Source: Terribacillus saccharophilus
GTDB taxonomy: Bacteria; Bacillota; Bacilli; Bacillales; Amphibacillaceae
Length of the DNA stretch: 64,000 bases
Assembly: GCF_002272075.1 (NCBI RefSeq)
Contig: NZ_NPBJ01000023.1
Coordinates: 62,001-126,000 of the forward strand
Reading direction: 5' to 3'
The position numbers were made by a program, and so were the translations under genes. Shown one piece after another: positions 1 through 9,500 of this stretch (positions within the stretch are counted from its first letter, which is position 1; each line of letters opens with the position of its first letter). The notes beneath the pieces are model-generated. The model had not been told where the DNA came from. It searched no databases and worked only from the letters and a program-made list of their open reading frames with translations.

Positions 1-193
1 AGAAAAGCCAGATCCCTGTACCGATTGAGGTGATGCCAAGAACTTGGGCAAAGAAATCGAATAAGAGCTGTGCAGCTCCGGTAAAGCCGCTGCCATATAC
101 ACTTGCAGGTATCAGGAAGAAATTCAGTGCCACCGCATTGAGCAAGGCTCCGAATATAACTACCACAATACGTTTCACTTCAAAATAGAACAA
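1..193 (-). CDS. YitT family membrane protein, 5' part only (cut by window edge)
   Basis: The minus strand encodes the first 64 residues of a membrane protein and runs off the left edge. The start chosen is TTG at 193, seven bases after an AGGAGG site at 206-201. The translation begins MFYFEVKRIVVVIFGALL and continues with LNFFLIPASVYGSGFTG, a pattern typical of the first transmembrane segment and loop of YitT/DUF2179 proteins. The family consists of multi-pass membrane proteins of unclear function, possibly transporters. It is separated from asnB by a terminator, so it probably forms its own unit. Family assignment is fairly firm; the rest of the gene is not visible. Confidence 0.75.
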   Translation of the reverse strand, partial: MFYFEVKRIVVVIFGALLNAVALNFFLIPASVYGSGFTGAAQLLFDFFAQVLGITSIGTGIWLF

Positions 194-221
194 TTATGTA
201 CCTCCTTAAAGTCCCATACAT

Positions 222-266
222 TAAAAAGCTTGCGCAGAACGGCTGAAAGCTATTCCTGCGCTAAGC
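222..266 (-). terminator. Rho-independent terminator after asnB
   Basis: On the minus strand GCTTAGCGCAG pairs with CTGCGCAAGC (one bulged base) and is followed by TTTTT. It lies between the asnB stop and the ribosome binding site of the YitT gene. Confidence 0.65.
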
Positions 267-342
267 CCGCGAATCATTATAGCCGAAATCACTCTGGATG
301 AAAATAGTTTTATTATGTAAGGAGCTAATATAGCCCCTAAAG

Positions 343-2190
343 TCATACACGAATCTTCACATCATGATGCCGCAGCCAAAAGTCAATCTGTCCTAGATGC
401 GCAAGCAACTGCGGACCGGTCATCAATTGACCGAACCACGGAGCAGTCACATCCTGACCTTTACTTTTGACAAGTGCCTCAATGGATTTCCGGTCAAATA
501 AGTCAAATAGCCGCGCATCATCATCCCGAAGGATTTCTTCCATCCACTGAACGACAGCAGCCGTATAAACCGGATTATGTGTTTTTGGATATGGACTTTT
601 CTTCCGATAAAGTACTTCATCCGGCAAAATTCCTTCGAGTGCTTTTCGAAGTATGCCCTTTTCCTTATTGCCATACGTCTTTATTTCCCAAGGGATGTTC
701 CAAACATATTCCACCAATCGATGATCACTAAACGGAACTCGGGCTTCAAAACTTGCTCCCATGCTCATCCGGTCCTTTCGATCGAGCAATGTCGGCATGA
801 ACCAATGCATATTCAAATAAAACATCTGCCTCCGTTTTGCTGCTTCCGCTTCCTCACCTGGCAGCAGTGGTGTTTCATCAATTGTATCTTGATATCTATC
901 AAGCATATAGCCATGCAAATCAAGGTCATGCTGCCATTCTTTCTTTAGCAGACTGTTACGAACTTGGGCCGAGCGAATCCAAGGGAAGCCTTCTCTGTTC
1001 AAGTCATCCTCTCTGTAAAACCACGGGTAGCCGCCGAAGATTTCATCTGCGCATTCGCCTGATAATGCCACCGTCACATTCTCCTTGATTCGTTCACAGA
1101 ACCAAAATAAAGAGGCGTCGACATCCGCCATACCAGGCAGATCACGGAGAATAGTCGCTTCTTTTAATGAGCCAGCTAATAATAGATTATCCATCACATG
1201 TGTCTTATGATTCGTACCAAATGCTTTTTGCATTTTCATAACATATGTCTGGTCACTAGCCGGCTGGAAATCGCTTTTCTTGAAAAACGTATCGTTTCCA
1301 TCAAAATCGATCGAGAATGTCGAAAGTTGCCCTTTGCCTGTTTCCTTATAGTGATTCGCTGCAATAGCGGTTATTGCGCTAGAATCAACTCCGCCTGAAA
1401 GAAAGGTGCCGAGCGGTACATCCGATACAAGCTGCCGTATGACAGAATCTGTAAGTAATTCCCTTACTTTTGCAGCAGTTTCTTCTATAGAATCTGTATG
1501 CTCTCTACTTTCCACATTCCAATACCGAGTCAGCTTCAAACCGTTCCGATCGAATTTCCCTATGTGAGCTGCCCGCAATTCCTTTATGCCTTTGAAAACA
1601 CCATGCCCAGGTGTCCGAGACGGACCGAGCGCCAAGATCTCTGAAACCCCCTCATTGTCAAGCACTGCTTCCACTTCTGGATGAGCAAGAATCGCTTTCA
1701 GTTCTGAACCGATCAACAGCCCGCCATCCTGTTCCATATAGAAGAGTGGTTTTACACCTAATCTATCTCTTGCAAAAAAGAGGGTTTCCGTTTTGTCGTG
1801 CCAAATAGCGAATGCAAATATCCCATTGAATTTCTCGACACACGCTTCCCGCCACTCAACATAGCTCTTAAGCAGCACTTCCGTGTCAGAATGCCCTTGA
1901 AAGGACCATCCACGCTGCTTCAATTCCTTCCGAATATCTTCTGTGTTGTAAAGCTCACCATTATAAATCAATGTATAAGTCCCGCGCTCATCAGTATACT
2001 GCATCGGCTGTTTGCCTCCTGCAGCATCTACTACAATCAGTCGCCGGTGACCGAACAGGACATGTGGTGCTCCCCAATCGTTGTACTCATCCGGACCCCG
2101 TTTCGATAATGTCTGAGCCATTTTTTGGATCACAGGTTTCTCCTGCTCCAGATTACGTTTGAAATTAACCCACCCGGTTATACCGCACAT
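343..2190 (-). CDS. asnB: asparagine synthase, glutamine-hydrolysing (AsnB/AsnO type)
   Basis: This cytoplasmic enzyme of 615 residues amidates aspartate to asparagine using glutamine and ATP. The N-terminal class II glutaminase domain starts MCGITGW, so Cys2 becomes the N-terminal nucleophile after Met removal, and the RGPDE motif follows at about residue 31. The synthetase domain carries the PP-loop SGGVDSS at 265-271. Length fits the roughly 614-residue B. subtilis AsnO/YisO group. The neighbouring yisL is also near asnO in B. subtilis, as I recall, which supports orthology with AsnO, a sporulation-linked paralogue. It is monocistronic, with a terminator on both sides. Confidence 0.93.
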   Translation of the reverse strand: MCGITGWVNFKRNLEQEKPVIQKMAQTLSKRGPDEYNDWGAPHVLFGHRRLIVVDAAGGKQPMQYTDERGTYTLIYNGELYNTEDIRKELKQRGWSFQGHSDTEVLLKSYVEWREACVEKFNGIFAFAIWHDKTETLFFARDRLGVKPLFYMEQDGGLLIGSELKAILAHPEVEAVLDNEGVSEILALGPSRTPGHGVFKGIKELRAAHIGKFDRNGLKLTRYWNVESREHTDSIEETAAKVRELLTDSVIRQLVSDVPLGTFLSGGVDSSAITAIAANHYKETGKGQLSTFSIDFDGNDTFFKKSDFQPASDQTYVMKMQKAFGTNHKTHVMDNLLLAGSLKEATILRDLPGMADVDASLFWFCERIKENVTVALSGECADEIFGGYPWFYREDDLNREGFPWIRSAQVRNSLLKKEWQHDLDLHGYMLDRYQDTIDETPLLPGEEAEAAKRRQMFYLNMHWFMPTLLDRKDRMSMGASFEARVPFSDHRLVEYVWNIPWEIKTYGNKEKGILRKALEGILPDEVLYRKKSPYPKTHNPVYTAAVVQWMEEILRDDDARLFDLFDRKSIEALVKSKGQDVTAPWFGQLMTGPQLLAHLGQIDFWLRHHDVKIRV

Positions 2191-2280
2191 ATGCCCGCTC
2201 TACTCCTTTTCTCGCCTAAGTCATATATTAAGCCGTTACTTCTACAACATATGAAAAGTGGCGCTAAACGTGAGCAAAAG

Positions 2281-2308
2281 AAAAAAACCTGCCTTAGTAG
2301 GCAGGTTT
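2281..2308 (-). terminator. terminator after yisL
   Basis: A perfect 10-bp stem (2285-2294 with 2299-2308, loop of 4) is followed on the minus strand by seven T. The stem overlaps the yisL stop codon. Confidence 0.85.
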
Positions 2309-2687
2309 ATGGCAGGAATCCCATCGGAAGGATACCGAAGCCAAGCAATAATGTAATGACTAGCGCGATGAAGAAGATAATCCACCAAGCTTTTGCGGAC
2401 TTTTCCTTCTTCAGTTTCACGAGAATCATCTCCATGCAGACGATGACGATCAGCCCTGCAATTCCCTTAATGACCGCCTGGACAGTAAAGGATGATCCAG
2501 ATGCGTCAAAATATCTCCATAATAGAACAAATCCAGTATAAAGGATGAGCAGATAATCAAGCCGCAGAATCATATGCGGAATTGTTGCCTGCTTTACTTT
2601 CTTCTCGCTATAAAGAACAAGTGCAAAGAAGAAGAGCAGAAGACCAAGTCCCCAGCCTATTATATGTGTAAGTATCATTCCGTCCAT
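2307..2687 (-). CDS. yisL: YisL family (DUF1516) small membrane protein
   Basis: The product is 126 residues with four hydrophobic segments (about residues 5-25, 42-60, 68-88 and 100-120), so it is a small integral membrane protein. Sequence pattern and length match the YisL/UPF0344 (DUF1516) family, whose function is unknown. The ATG at 2687 follows an AGGAGG site with a 6-nt gap. It lies upstream of asnB on the same strand but is separated by its own terminator. Nearby YisL and AsnO genes in B. subtilis support the name. Confidence 0.8.
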   Translation of the reverse strand: MDGMILTHIIGWGLGLLLFFFALVLYSEKKVKQATIPHMILRLDYLLILYTGFVLLWRYFDASGSSFTVQAVIKGIAGLIVIVCMEMILVKLKKEKSAKAWWIIFFIALVITLLLGFGILPMGFLP

Positions 2688-2746
2688 GGTGCGCCTCCTT
2701 TTATTATGTACCCGTACATCATACCATGTTTCCCATTAATGCCGCA

Positions 2747-3952
2747 TCAAGACACACGCTGTTCGTTTTTCTTCCGAAGCGGCTGAATTTTCCCATATGT
2801 CAGTATCCGCCAAAGCCATTCAATAGGTCCAAAGGTGAAATAACGGAACCATACACGGCTTAGCACAACTTGAATTACAAAGACGCCAATAACAAAGCAA
2901 ACAAAGCCTAGCAGGGAAAATTCTGCATATAAGCCGAAGCCGATACCGTAGAACAAAACGAACATCAATACAGACTGGAATAAGTAATTGGACAAAGACA
3001 TGCGCCCGACATAGCTTAACTGACGTGCAATCCAGCTGAATACAGGGAGATTTGATAGTAGCGTTATCAAAGAAAGGTAAAAAAGTGCACACGCTGGACC
3101 GCCGATATAATCCTGAGCATAACTCAGCCAAAGCGGAGCACCAATTAAGTATGGCCCTGCTTTAAGAACAAGAAAAAGGAATCCAGTAATAATAGTGAAC
3201 CAAATGAGCTTGCGTCGGTTTGCTGAAGGGTCATGAAGCAGCTTCGTGCGCGCAAGATATGCACCTAGAAGCATTAATGGCAGCAGCATAAATATACCTA
3301 CGATTATGCCCCCGACTCCGTTCGACATTGACCAGTCCGCGATGTTCTGCTGCAGGATGTCAGTGTATGTTCCATTGCCATAAGCAGTCAGCTTGCTTGT
3401 TATATCCATCGTGCTGGACAGCATTTCATCCATTCCTTCTCCAAGCATTGATAATGCCAGAGTTGAAACCGTAAGCAGCAGAACCACAGGAACAAGCAAA
3501 ACCGGAATCATCGTCAGCAAAACCCATCTCGGTGTGTAAAGGAATGGAATAAGCAATAATCCAATAATCGCATATGTAAAAAGAATATCGCCATGCCAAA
3601 TAAGAAATGCATGGATTGCTCCAAGTCCCAGCAGCACTAACATCCTTCTGCTTAGGAACCAGCCGGGTTTAATGCCGTCGCGTTTCCGGCTATCGAAAAT
3701 AAGCTGCATGCCGAAACCGAATAATATGGAAAATAACGTGTAGAAACTAGCTTGAAAGAATATATCGATGCCGCCTAGCAGAAAGGTATCAAGTGGCGAA
3801 TCCCATTCAGGTGAATCAATTCCTGGCATATAATAGGGAGAACCGAATGAAGGTGCATTTACCATGAAGATACCGAGTATAGCTGCCCCTCTTGCTGCGT
3901 CGATCCAATGCAGCCGTTTTGTCTGTGGCAAAGGTCTTATTTTTTCTTTCAT
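2747..3952 (-). CDS. DUF418 (YeiB-like) multi-pass membrane protein
   Basis: The product is about 401 residues with roughly ten hydrophobic segments. Near the N terminus it has RLHWIDAARGAAILGIFMVN, typical of DUF418/YeiB proteins, a group distantly related to membrane acyltransferases; function is unknown. I start it at the ATG at 3952 because a GAGAGG site lies just upstream. The open frame extends to a TTG at 4018, but that start has no convincing binding site and the added residues are not membrane-like. It is transcribed divergently from the yvbH-like gene. Confidence 0.78.
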   Translation of the reverse strand: MKEKIRPLPQTKRLHWIDAARGAAILGIFMVNAPSFGSPYYMPGIDSPEWDSPLDTFLLGGIDIFFQASFYTLFSILFGFGMQLIFDSRKRDGIKPGWFLSRRMLVLLGLGAIHAFLIWHGDILFTYAIIGLLLIPFLYTPRWVLLTMIPVLLVPVVLLLTVSTLALSMLGEGMDEMLSSTMDITSKLTAYGNGTYTDILQQNIADWSMSNGVGGIIVGIFMLLPLMLLGAYLARTKLLHDPSANRRKLIWFTIITGFLFLVLKAGPYLIGAPLWLSYAQDYIGGPACALFYLSLITLLSNLPVFSWIARQLSYVGRMSLSNYLFQSVLMFVLFYGIGFGLYAEFSLLGFVCFVIGVFVIQVVLSRVWFRYFTFGPIEWLWRILTYGKIQPLRKKNEQRVS

Positions 3953-4068
3953 CTCATTCCGCCTCTCGCTTAGTCCAGATGCATCATTCACAAAATTAAT
4001 ATGGATGCTCTCTGTCAAAATTGCTAAAATTAGTATATCACATGCTACATAGCGGAAAGGGTTAAATT

Positions 4069-4683
4069 ATGTTTAAGAAACTAGCTTCTGATGCTCTAGG
4101 TCTCTCTGATATCGGCAAGATCATTCCTCCAAGTGATTACGATAAGACGGATGCTGATGATTATGTCATGAATGAAGATAACGAAAAAATCTACTTTTTG
4201 ATTAAAACGAAACAGGATGAGTATTGCTTTACAAATCTCTCCATCATCCATGTTGACGGTGAAAGCGCCGTTTCTTCCAAACGTACTCTTCGCCGTTACC
4301 CATATATGCAGCATCGCATCAGCAACGTGTATTTGGAAACAGCCGGTAAAGTGGATTTGGATATCGAAATTAAATTTTCCATCGATAATCAGGTAATCAG
4401 TATCGACGTTAAGAAAGACCAGATCGATCAGCTTAAAGATTTATATAAAGCTTTGCTGCGCATTGCAGAGATCAATTATGAAAACAGCTTATTTACAGAT
4501 ATGGCACATACAAGTCTGGATAAAGCAGCAGCCATTCTCCAGCAATCACGTTATACAGACGGCACGCTGGATGAAACGTACAAGAAATTGACTGAATTCG
4601 GCTTCGAATGGCTGACATCTACCAAACATAAATATCATGCACATGATTTCGGCGCAGTTTACGAAAAATATATCAACAACTAA
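4069..4683 (+). CDS. yvbH: YvbH-like PH-domain protein
   Basis: The product is 204 residues, soluble, beginning MFKKLASDALGLSDIG. It closely resembles my recollection of B. subtilis YvbH (also 204 residues): an N-terminal bacterial PH-like domain (about 1-125) with the EDNEKIYFLIK and ETAGKVDLDIEIKF strands, then a C-terminal helical YvbH-like domain. No enzymatic motif is visible and the role is unknown. The start follows GGAAAGG with a good spacing. It converges on the small GNAT gene through a shared terminator. Confidence 0.8.
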   Translation: MFKKLASDALGLSDIGKIIPPSDYDKTDADDYVMNEDNEKIYFLIKTKQDEYCFTNLSIIHVDGESAVSSKRTLRRYPYMQHRISNVYLETAGKVDLDIEIKFSIDNQVISIDVKKDQIDQLKDLYKALLRIAEINYENSLFTDMAHTSLDKAAAILQQSRYTDGTLDETYKKLTEFGFEWLTSTKHKYHAHDFGAVYEKYINN

Positions 4684-4718
4684 AAAGAGTGACTCGCACT
4701 ATGCGAGCCACTCTTTTT
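4682..4718. terminator. bidirectional terminator between yvbH-like and GNAT genes
   Basis: A long hairpin (AAAGAGTG-A-CTCGCA pairing with TGCGAG-C-CACTCTTT, loop of 3) is flanked by A-rich and T-rich tails, so it can end transcription from both sides. Confidence 0.85.
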
Positions 4719-4992
4719 ATAGCGGGCCTTCCCAAACCCCGTCGTATTTTTTGTCAGTACTCAATATCTCATGTGCAAATGTACATACCGGCACAATTTG
4801 TTTCTCTTGTTCTCTTGCATAATCTACGACTCGATCTATCAATTGTTTTCCAATACCTGCGCCCTGCTTATCCTCTATTACCATAGTATGTTCAATGACA
4901 ATATCATCAGATTCTGTGAATGTCACCTCTGCATCAGGCTGGTCACTATTTCCGATATAAAATCTCCCTTTTTCTTGTTTGATGTCAGCCAT
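4717..4992 (-). CDS. small GNAT-like N-acetyltransferase (NATD1/YjdJ type)
   Basis: The product is a 91-residue single-domain protein. It contains IEHTMVIEDKQGAGIGKQLIDRVVDYAREQ, shown here only in part as GAGIGKQLID: the acetyl-CoA binding loop of minimal GCN5-related proteins. This is followed by IVPVCTFAHEIL, the usual strand and Cys of the YjdJ/NATD1 group. The ATG at 4992 follows AAGGAG with a 7-nt gap; an upstream extension in frame is not convincing. The acyl acceptor is unknown. Confidence 0.8.
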   Translation of the reverse strand: MADIKQEKGRFYIGNSDQPDAEVTFTESDDIVIEHTMVIEDKQGAGIGKQLIDRVVDYAREQEKQIVPVCTFAHEILSTDKKYDGVWEGPL

Positions 4993-5121
4993 CGTACCAC
5001 TCCTTCCTTTCCTTACTCTACCCGCATGATCAGCTAGGTATTCATATGGAAACCTGGTGTTTGCCGCTTCTAAATGTAGGGTAAAATGCAATGATCAAAC
5101 TCAAGTAGAAAGGCGTCCTAT

Positions 5122-6486
5122 ATGCTTATCAAACTTTTACCAAGACCTTTACGAAAATATCTACATATGACAAAGCGTCAGCGCAAGCATGAGGCGCAGC
5201 TTAATCTTTGGATGATGCCGACAATCTATATCGCAGGAACGCTTCTTCTCGTAGCGATTCCACTGCTGTTGGATCTATATTTTGATTTACCAACTAAAAC
5301 AACGGGATTCTTCAATGCTTCTGCTTCGAATACTGGTACTCTCGTGAGTGTATTAGTCAGCGGTACACTGCTTTTGGCAGCTTATACTTTGAACTCGATT
5401 TTAGTAGTCTTAACAAGTTTCAGTTCAGAGTATTCGCCGCGCATGCTTTTCAATTTTATCTCCGATAGGACGACACAGCATATTCTTGGGCTTTTTTATG
5501 GAAGCTTTGTGTTTATGCTCATTTCCTTCCTGTTTGTCACGAACAGTTCCCGCGATTATTTTACGGCTGTGCCGATCGCGTGTACGCTTGTCACACTGGC
5601 GGCAGTTATCGGTTTTGCTTTATTTGTAAACCATACAACAACATGGATGCAACTGCACAATATTGTGGATGCCATGAAAAGCGAGTCGGAAAGGATCATC
5701 CAATCGACTTTAATTGATGAGCTGGAGCCGTACCGCTGTGATGAACCTGGTTATACATTTGAGGATTACACAGGATACACTTGCAAAGCATCTAATTCCG
5801 GTTATATACAGCTGATTAACTTTGTGGATATGATCAAACAGGCAAAGAAAGATGATGTCGTCATAAGGATGGATGCCAAAGCAGGTGACTTCGTGTTGAA
5901 AGGCAATCGTTTGTTCAGCTATCGCGGACCCGGAGCGCAGGATGTGCAAATCGAGAAGTACAGCAAACTCATCCAAATCGGGCATAAACGATCCGAGATA
6001 CAAGATGTAGATATGAGTATGAACAAACTAAGTGAAATTGCCATCAAGTCGATTGGAAATGATGATCCAACCTCCGCTATCAATACGTTTCATCAAATGG
6101 CAGATCTGATGATTAACATCGATGCATCTACCACACTCCACCCTTATTTGCAGGATGAAGAGGAACAGACAAGAGTCGTTTATAATACCGTCACTTTTTC
6201 TACGTATCTACATGAAGGTTTCGGACGGATTCGGCACTATACTCAAAAAGATTATCTCTTGATAGTGGAAATGATCCAAGTTTTCATCCGGATGACTGAT
6301 ACTATATCTGAAAAGAACTTCCCTATAATATGGGAGTTCGCCCAAGACACAATTCTCCATATCTCAGATTCTGCTTTCTTCCAGGCAGACCGGATTCGCT
6401 TACTGGAATATCTAAAACAATTAGCAGAAGTTACCGGCCATGCAAAAGATTATTACCCGCTGGAAAGACATCTCCAACCAAAATGA
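5122..6486 (+). CDS. DUF2254 family membrane protein
   Basis: The product is 454 residues. Four hydrophobic segments lie in the N-terminal third (about 30-50, 70-95, 120-140 and 150-172) and are followed by a large soluble C-terminal part. The motifs LNLWMMPTIYIAG and LTSFSSEYSPRMLFNF are typical of DUF2254, predicted membrane proteins of unknown function. The soluble part carries no catalytic motif that I recognise. It is monocistronic and converges on addA through a shared terminator. Confidence 0.78.
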   Translation: MLIKLLPRPLRKYLHMTKRQRKHEAQLNLWMMPTIYIAGTLLLVAIPLLLDLYFDLPTKTTGFFNASASNTGTLVSVLVSGTLLLAAYTLNSILVVLTSFSSEYSPRMLFNFISDRTTQHILGLFYGSFVFMLISFLFVTNSSRDYFTAVPIACTLVTLAAVIGFALFVNHTTTWMQLHNIVDAMKSESERIIQSTLIDELEPYRCDEPGYTFEDYTGYTCKASNSGYIQLINFVDMIKQAKKDDVVIRMDAKAGDFVLKGNRLFSYRGPGAQDVQIEKYSKLIQIGHKRSEIQDVDMSMNKLSEIAIKSIGNDDPTSAINTFHQMADLMINIDASTTLHPYLQDEEEQTRVVYNTVTFSTYLHEGFGRIRHYTQKDYLLIVEMIQVFIRMTDTISEKNFPIIWEFAQDTILHISDSAFFQADRIRLLEYLKQLAEVTGHAKDYYPLERHLQPK

Positions 6487-6518
6487 AAAAGGAGACAGCA
6501 ATGTTGCTGTCTCCTTTT
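6487..6518. terminator. bidirectional terminator between DUF2254 gene and addA
   Basis: An 11-bp stem, GGAGACAGCAA with TTGCTGTCTCC, is flanked by AAAA and TTTT. Confidence 0.88.
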
Positions 6519-6519
6519 C

Positions 6520-9500
6520 TTATACTCGTCGCAAGAGGCCTTTATCAAAGAAGTATAGATAGCTTTCCTTGACCGGTTTCTTCCAAATCCGTTCAATTGC
6601 CTTAGCGTAAAGTTCAATCTGAACCCGGTACTTCTCTGTGAGAATTTCTGCTCTCCTATTCGGATCTTCTCCGTAAAGTGTATCCGTTTTGTAATCCAGG
6701 AGCACAAGTCCATCTTCCTCCACTAGAATCTGATCGACCACTCCCTGAACGACTACCTTGTCAGAAGCTGCACCTGTCCAGTCGTTGTACAGTTCGTTCG
6801 CAGGCAGTGCCAGTGTAAAAGGAGTTTCCCGATAGAAGTGTTCAGCTTGGCGTATGCGATCTGCTATTGAAGACTCTAGGAAATCAAGTATCCGCTCCAC
6901 GTCAATTGATGCTGCAGCATCCTGCTGTAAAAATTCCTTATCTACCAATTCTAGCAGGAACTCCTCCAGCTTCTTCTTATCCCATTTCTTTCGGATATCG
7001 AGCTGCTGCAAAACAGCATGGACTGCACTGCCTCGTTCTGCTGGTGTAAGTTCCTTTGATTCTTGCAGGAAACGTGGTCTGCTGGCAATCGGAGCTCTTT
7101 GCTGAATACGGTTCATTATACCACTATCACTGTAGCTGTCCCGTATTTCCCGCTGACGCTTAATTTCAGTCACAGTCTGCTTTGCCCGGAACTTTGTCGC
7201 TTCTGTATGCAGGTAATGATAAGTCAGACGGTTTTCCACTTCTTCCTTCCAATCTGGATTTTCTTCACCTGGATACCAATCAGTAATACGTTGAAGCAGC
7301 TCTTGGTTTGCTTCTTCTTCCTGTTCATCAGAAGTTAGATAGTCTCTGCTTTCTTGGAGACGAATTCGCCACTGAGAACTGTCCGCCGTGATTTCTGTCG
7401 GCAGCTGCTGGGATAGCTCCTCAGCTCTCAGTTCCGTTGCTTGTTCATGCCGCAGCAATGCAGGTGCCACCCAATCCAAATAGGATGTTGCTTCCAGTCG
7501 ATAATGCGAAGGCAGCACCCATGACGGGTGCTCAGCAATTTGACGCCACTTTTGCAGTTTCTTCTCCAATGATGCGACATTACCGACCATGACGAGTTTT
7601 TCCTTTGCACGTGTCAAAGCAACATAAAGGACCCGCATTTCTTCCGCTAGTGCTTCCCGCTGTTTCTCTGCCTTTAATGCATGGTAGATCAAAGTTGGAT
7701 ACATTAGCCGTTTCAATGGATCGATATATTTACTACCAAATCCTAGATCTTTATGCAGCAAATAGCGGTTGCGAAGATCCTGCTGATTGAACGTTTTATC
7801 CATCGCACCGGTGATGACAACAGGAAACTCTAGTCCCTTACTTTTATGAATGGTCATGATCCGAACAACGTCTTCCTGTTCACCTAAAGCCTTAGCGGCT
7901 CCAAGATCGTCTCCTCGTTCCTCCATACGTTCAATGAACTTCACGAAGCGGAACAGTCCGCGGAATGATGTATTCTCGTAGTTTCGGGCACGATCATAAA
8001 GAGCACGCAGGTTCGCCTGACGCTGCCGACCGCCTGGTATACCGCCAACAAAGTCGTAGTAGCCTGTTTCCCTCATGATCGACCAAATTAATGCTGATAA
8101 CGCCCCCTGTCTTGCTTCCATTCTCCAGGAGCGCAGCCACTCCAGCAGGCGTTCAATTTTGATAGAGATCTCATCATTCGCCGTTCGAACATAGACTCTC
8201 GCAGCTTCGTAATAGCTGCTTCGCTGATCTGCTAGTCTTACTTTGGCAAGGTCATCTTCCTTCAGACCAATGATAGGTGATCGCAAAACAGCAGCAAATG
8301 GTATGTCCTGTAGCGGATTATCAATGATTTTCAGTACACTCATCATCACTTTTATTTCAATTGCCTCCAGATAACCTGTCGAAAGCTCTGCGTATACTGG
8401 AATGCCTTGCTGCTTCAGTTCCTCTACAATTGCCGGTGCCCACGTCATGGAGCGCAGCAGTATGACAATATCCCGATATTGAATATCGCGTTGCTGCTGT
8501 GTGGATTTATCGACAACCTTCATTGCATCGTGGCCATCGTGACCGATCCATTGCTGAATCATCCTGCTGTATGCTCGCCCTTCCAGCTGTGCTTTCTCCA
8601 GATCCTCCACCATTTCGGTGTCGGTGTCAGCATCTTCTGCTTCCTCCGTACCGTCGCGATTGATAATAACTAGCTCAACGTCGGTATCATCTTGTCTCAG
8701 GTCATCATACATTTTGTTTGCATAGATGAGTTCTGCTTCTTTTTCGTACTGCATTTCCCCAACATCTTCTGAGAAAAGCTGTCGAAAAATATAGTTTGCT
8801 CCGTCGAGCACTTGCTGCCGGCTGCGGAAGTTGCTGGCTAAATCAATGCGCATAGCTGGATGTTCTGGATCAGAAAAAGCCTTATATTTATTCAAGAATA
8901 ATGTCGGTTCAGCATGACGGAAGCGATAGATGCTCTGTTTTACATCTCCAACCATAAACATATTGCCACTTCCTGAACGGTCAGAAATCAATGTAACAAG
9001 TGTTTCCTGCACGAGGTTTGTATCCTGGTATTCATCTAATAATAATTCCTTGAAACGGTTCTGATAGCTTTCGGCAATGTTTGAGGGAATGATCTGTTCC
9101 GGTGTACTGTTTTCATCGATCAGCACCTCAAGACAAAAATGCTCCAGATCTGAGAAATCGACTAATGCCCGTTCCCGTTTCTCCAATTGATAACGGCTGC
9201 GGAATTGCTTGACTAGCAACGCGAGCTGTTGGATCGACGGATAAAGCTCCAGCATATCCGTTAAATAGACTTCAAGCTTTCGAGCAAACCAATCGCCGGA
9301 AAGCTTGCCCCATCTCTTTTTATAAGAATCACGCAGTGCTTTTGCCTGCGATTTTTTCATGTCATCACATTCAACCTTTTTGCCGGAAAGTCTGCCGAAC
9401 GATTGCTCTTTTATGAAACTTACAGCATCATTCCAGCTGCCTTCCACAAGGTGCTTCGCTTCGGCAATGAACTTCCTTTCAGCCTCGAAGGTTTCTGCGT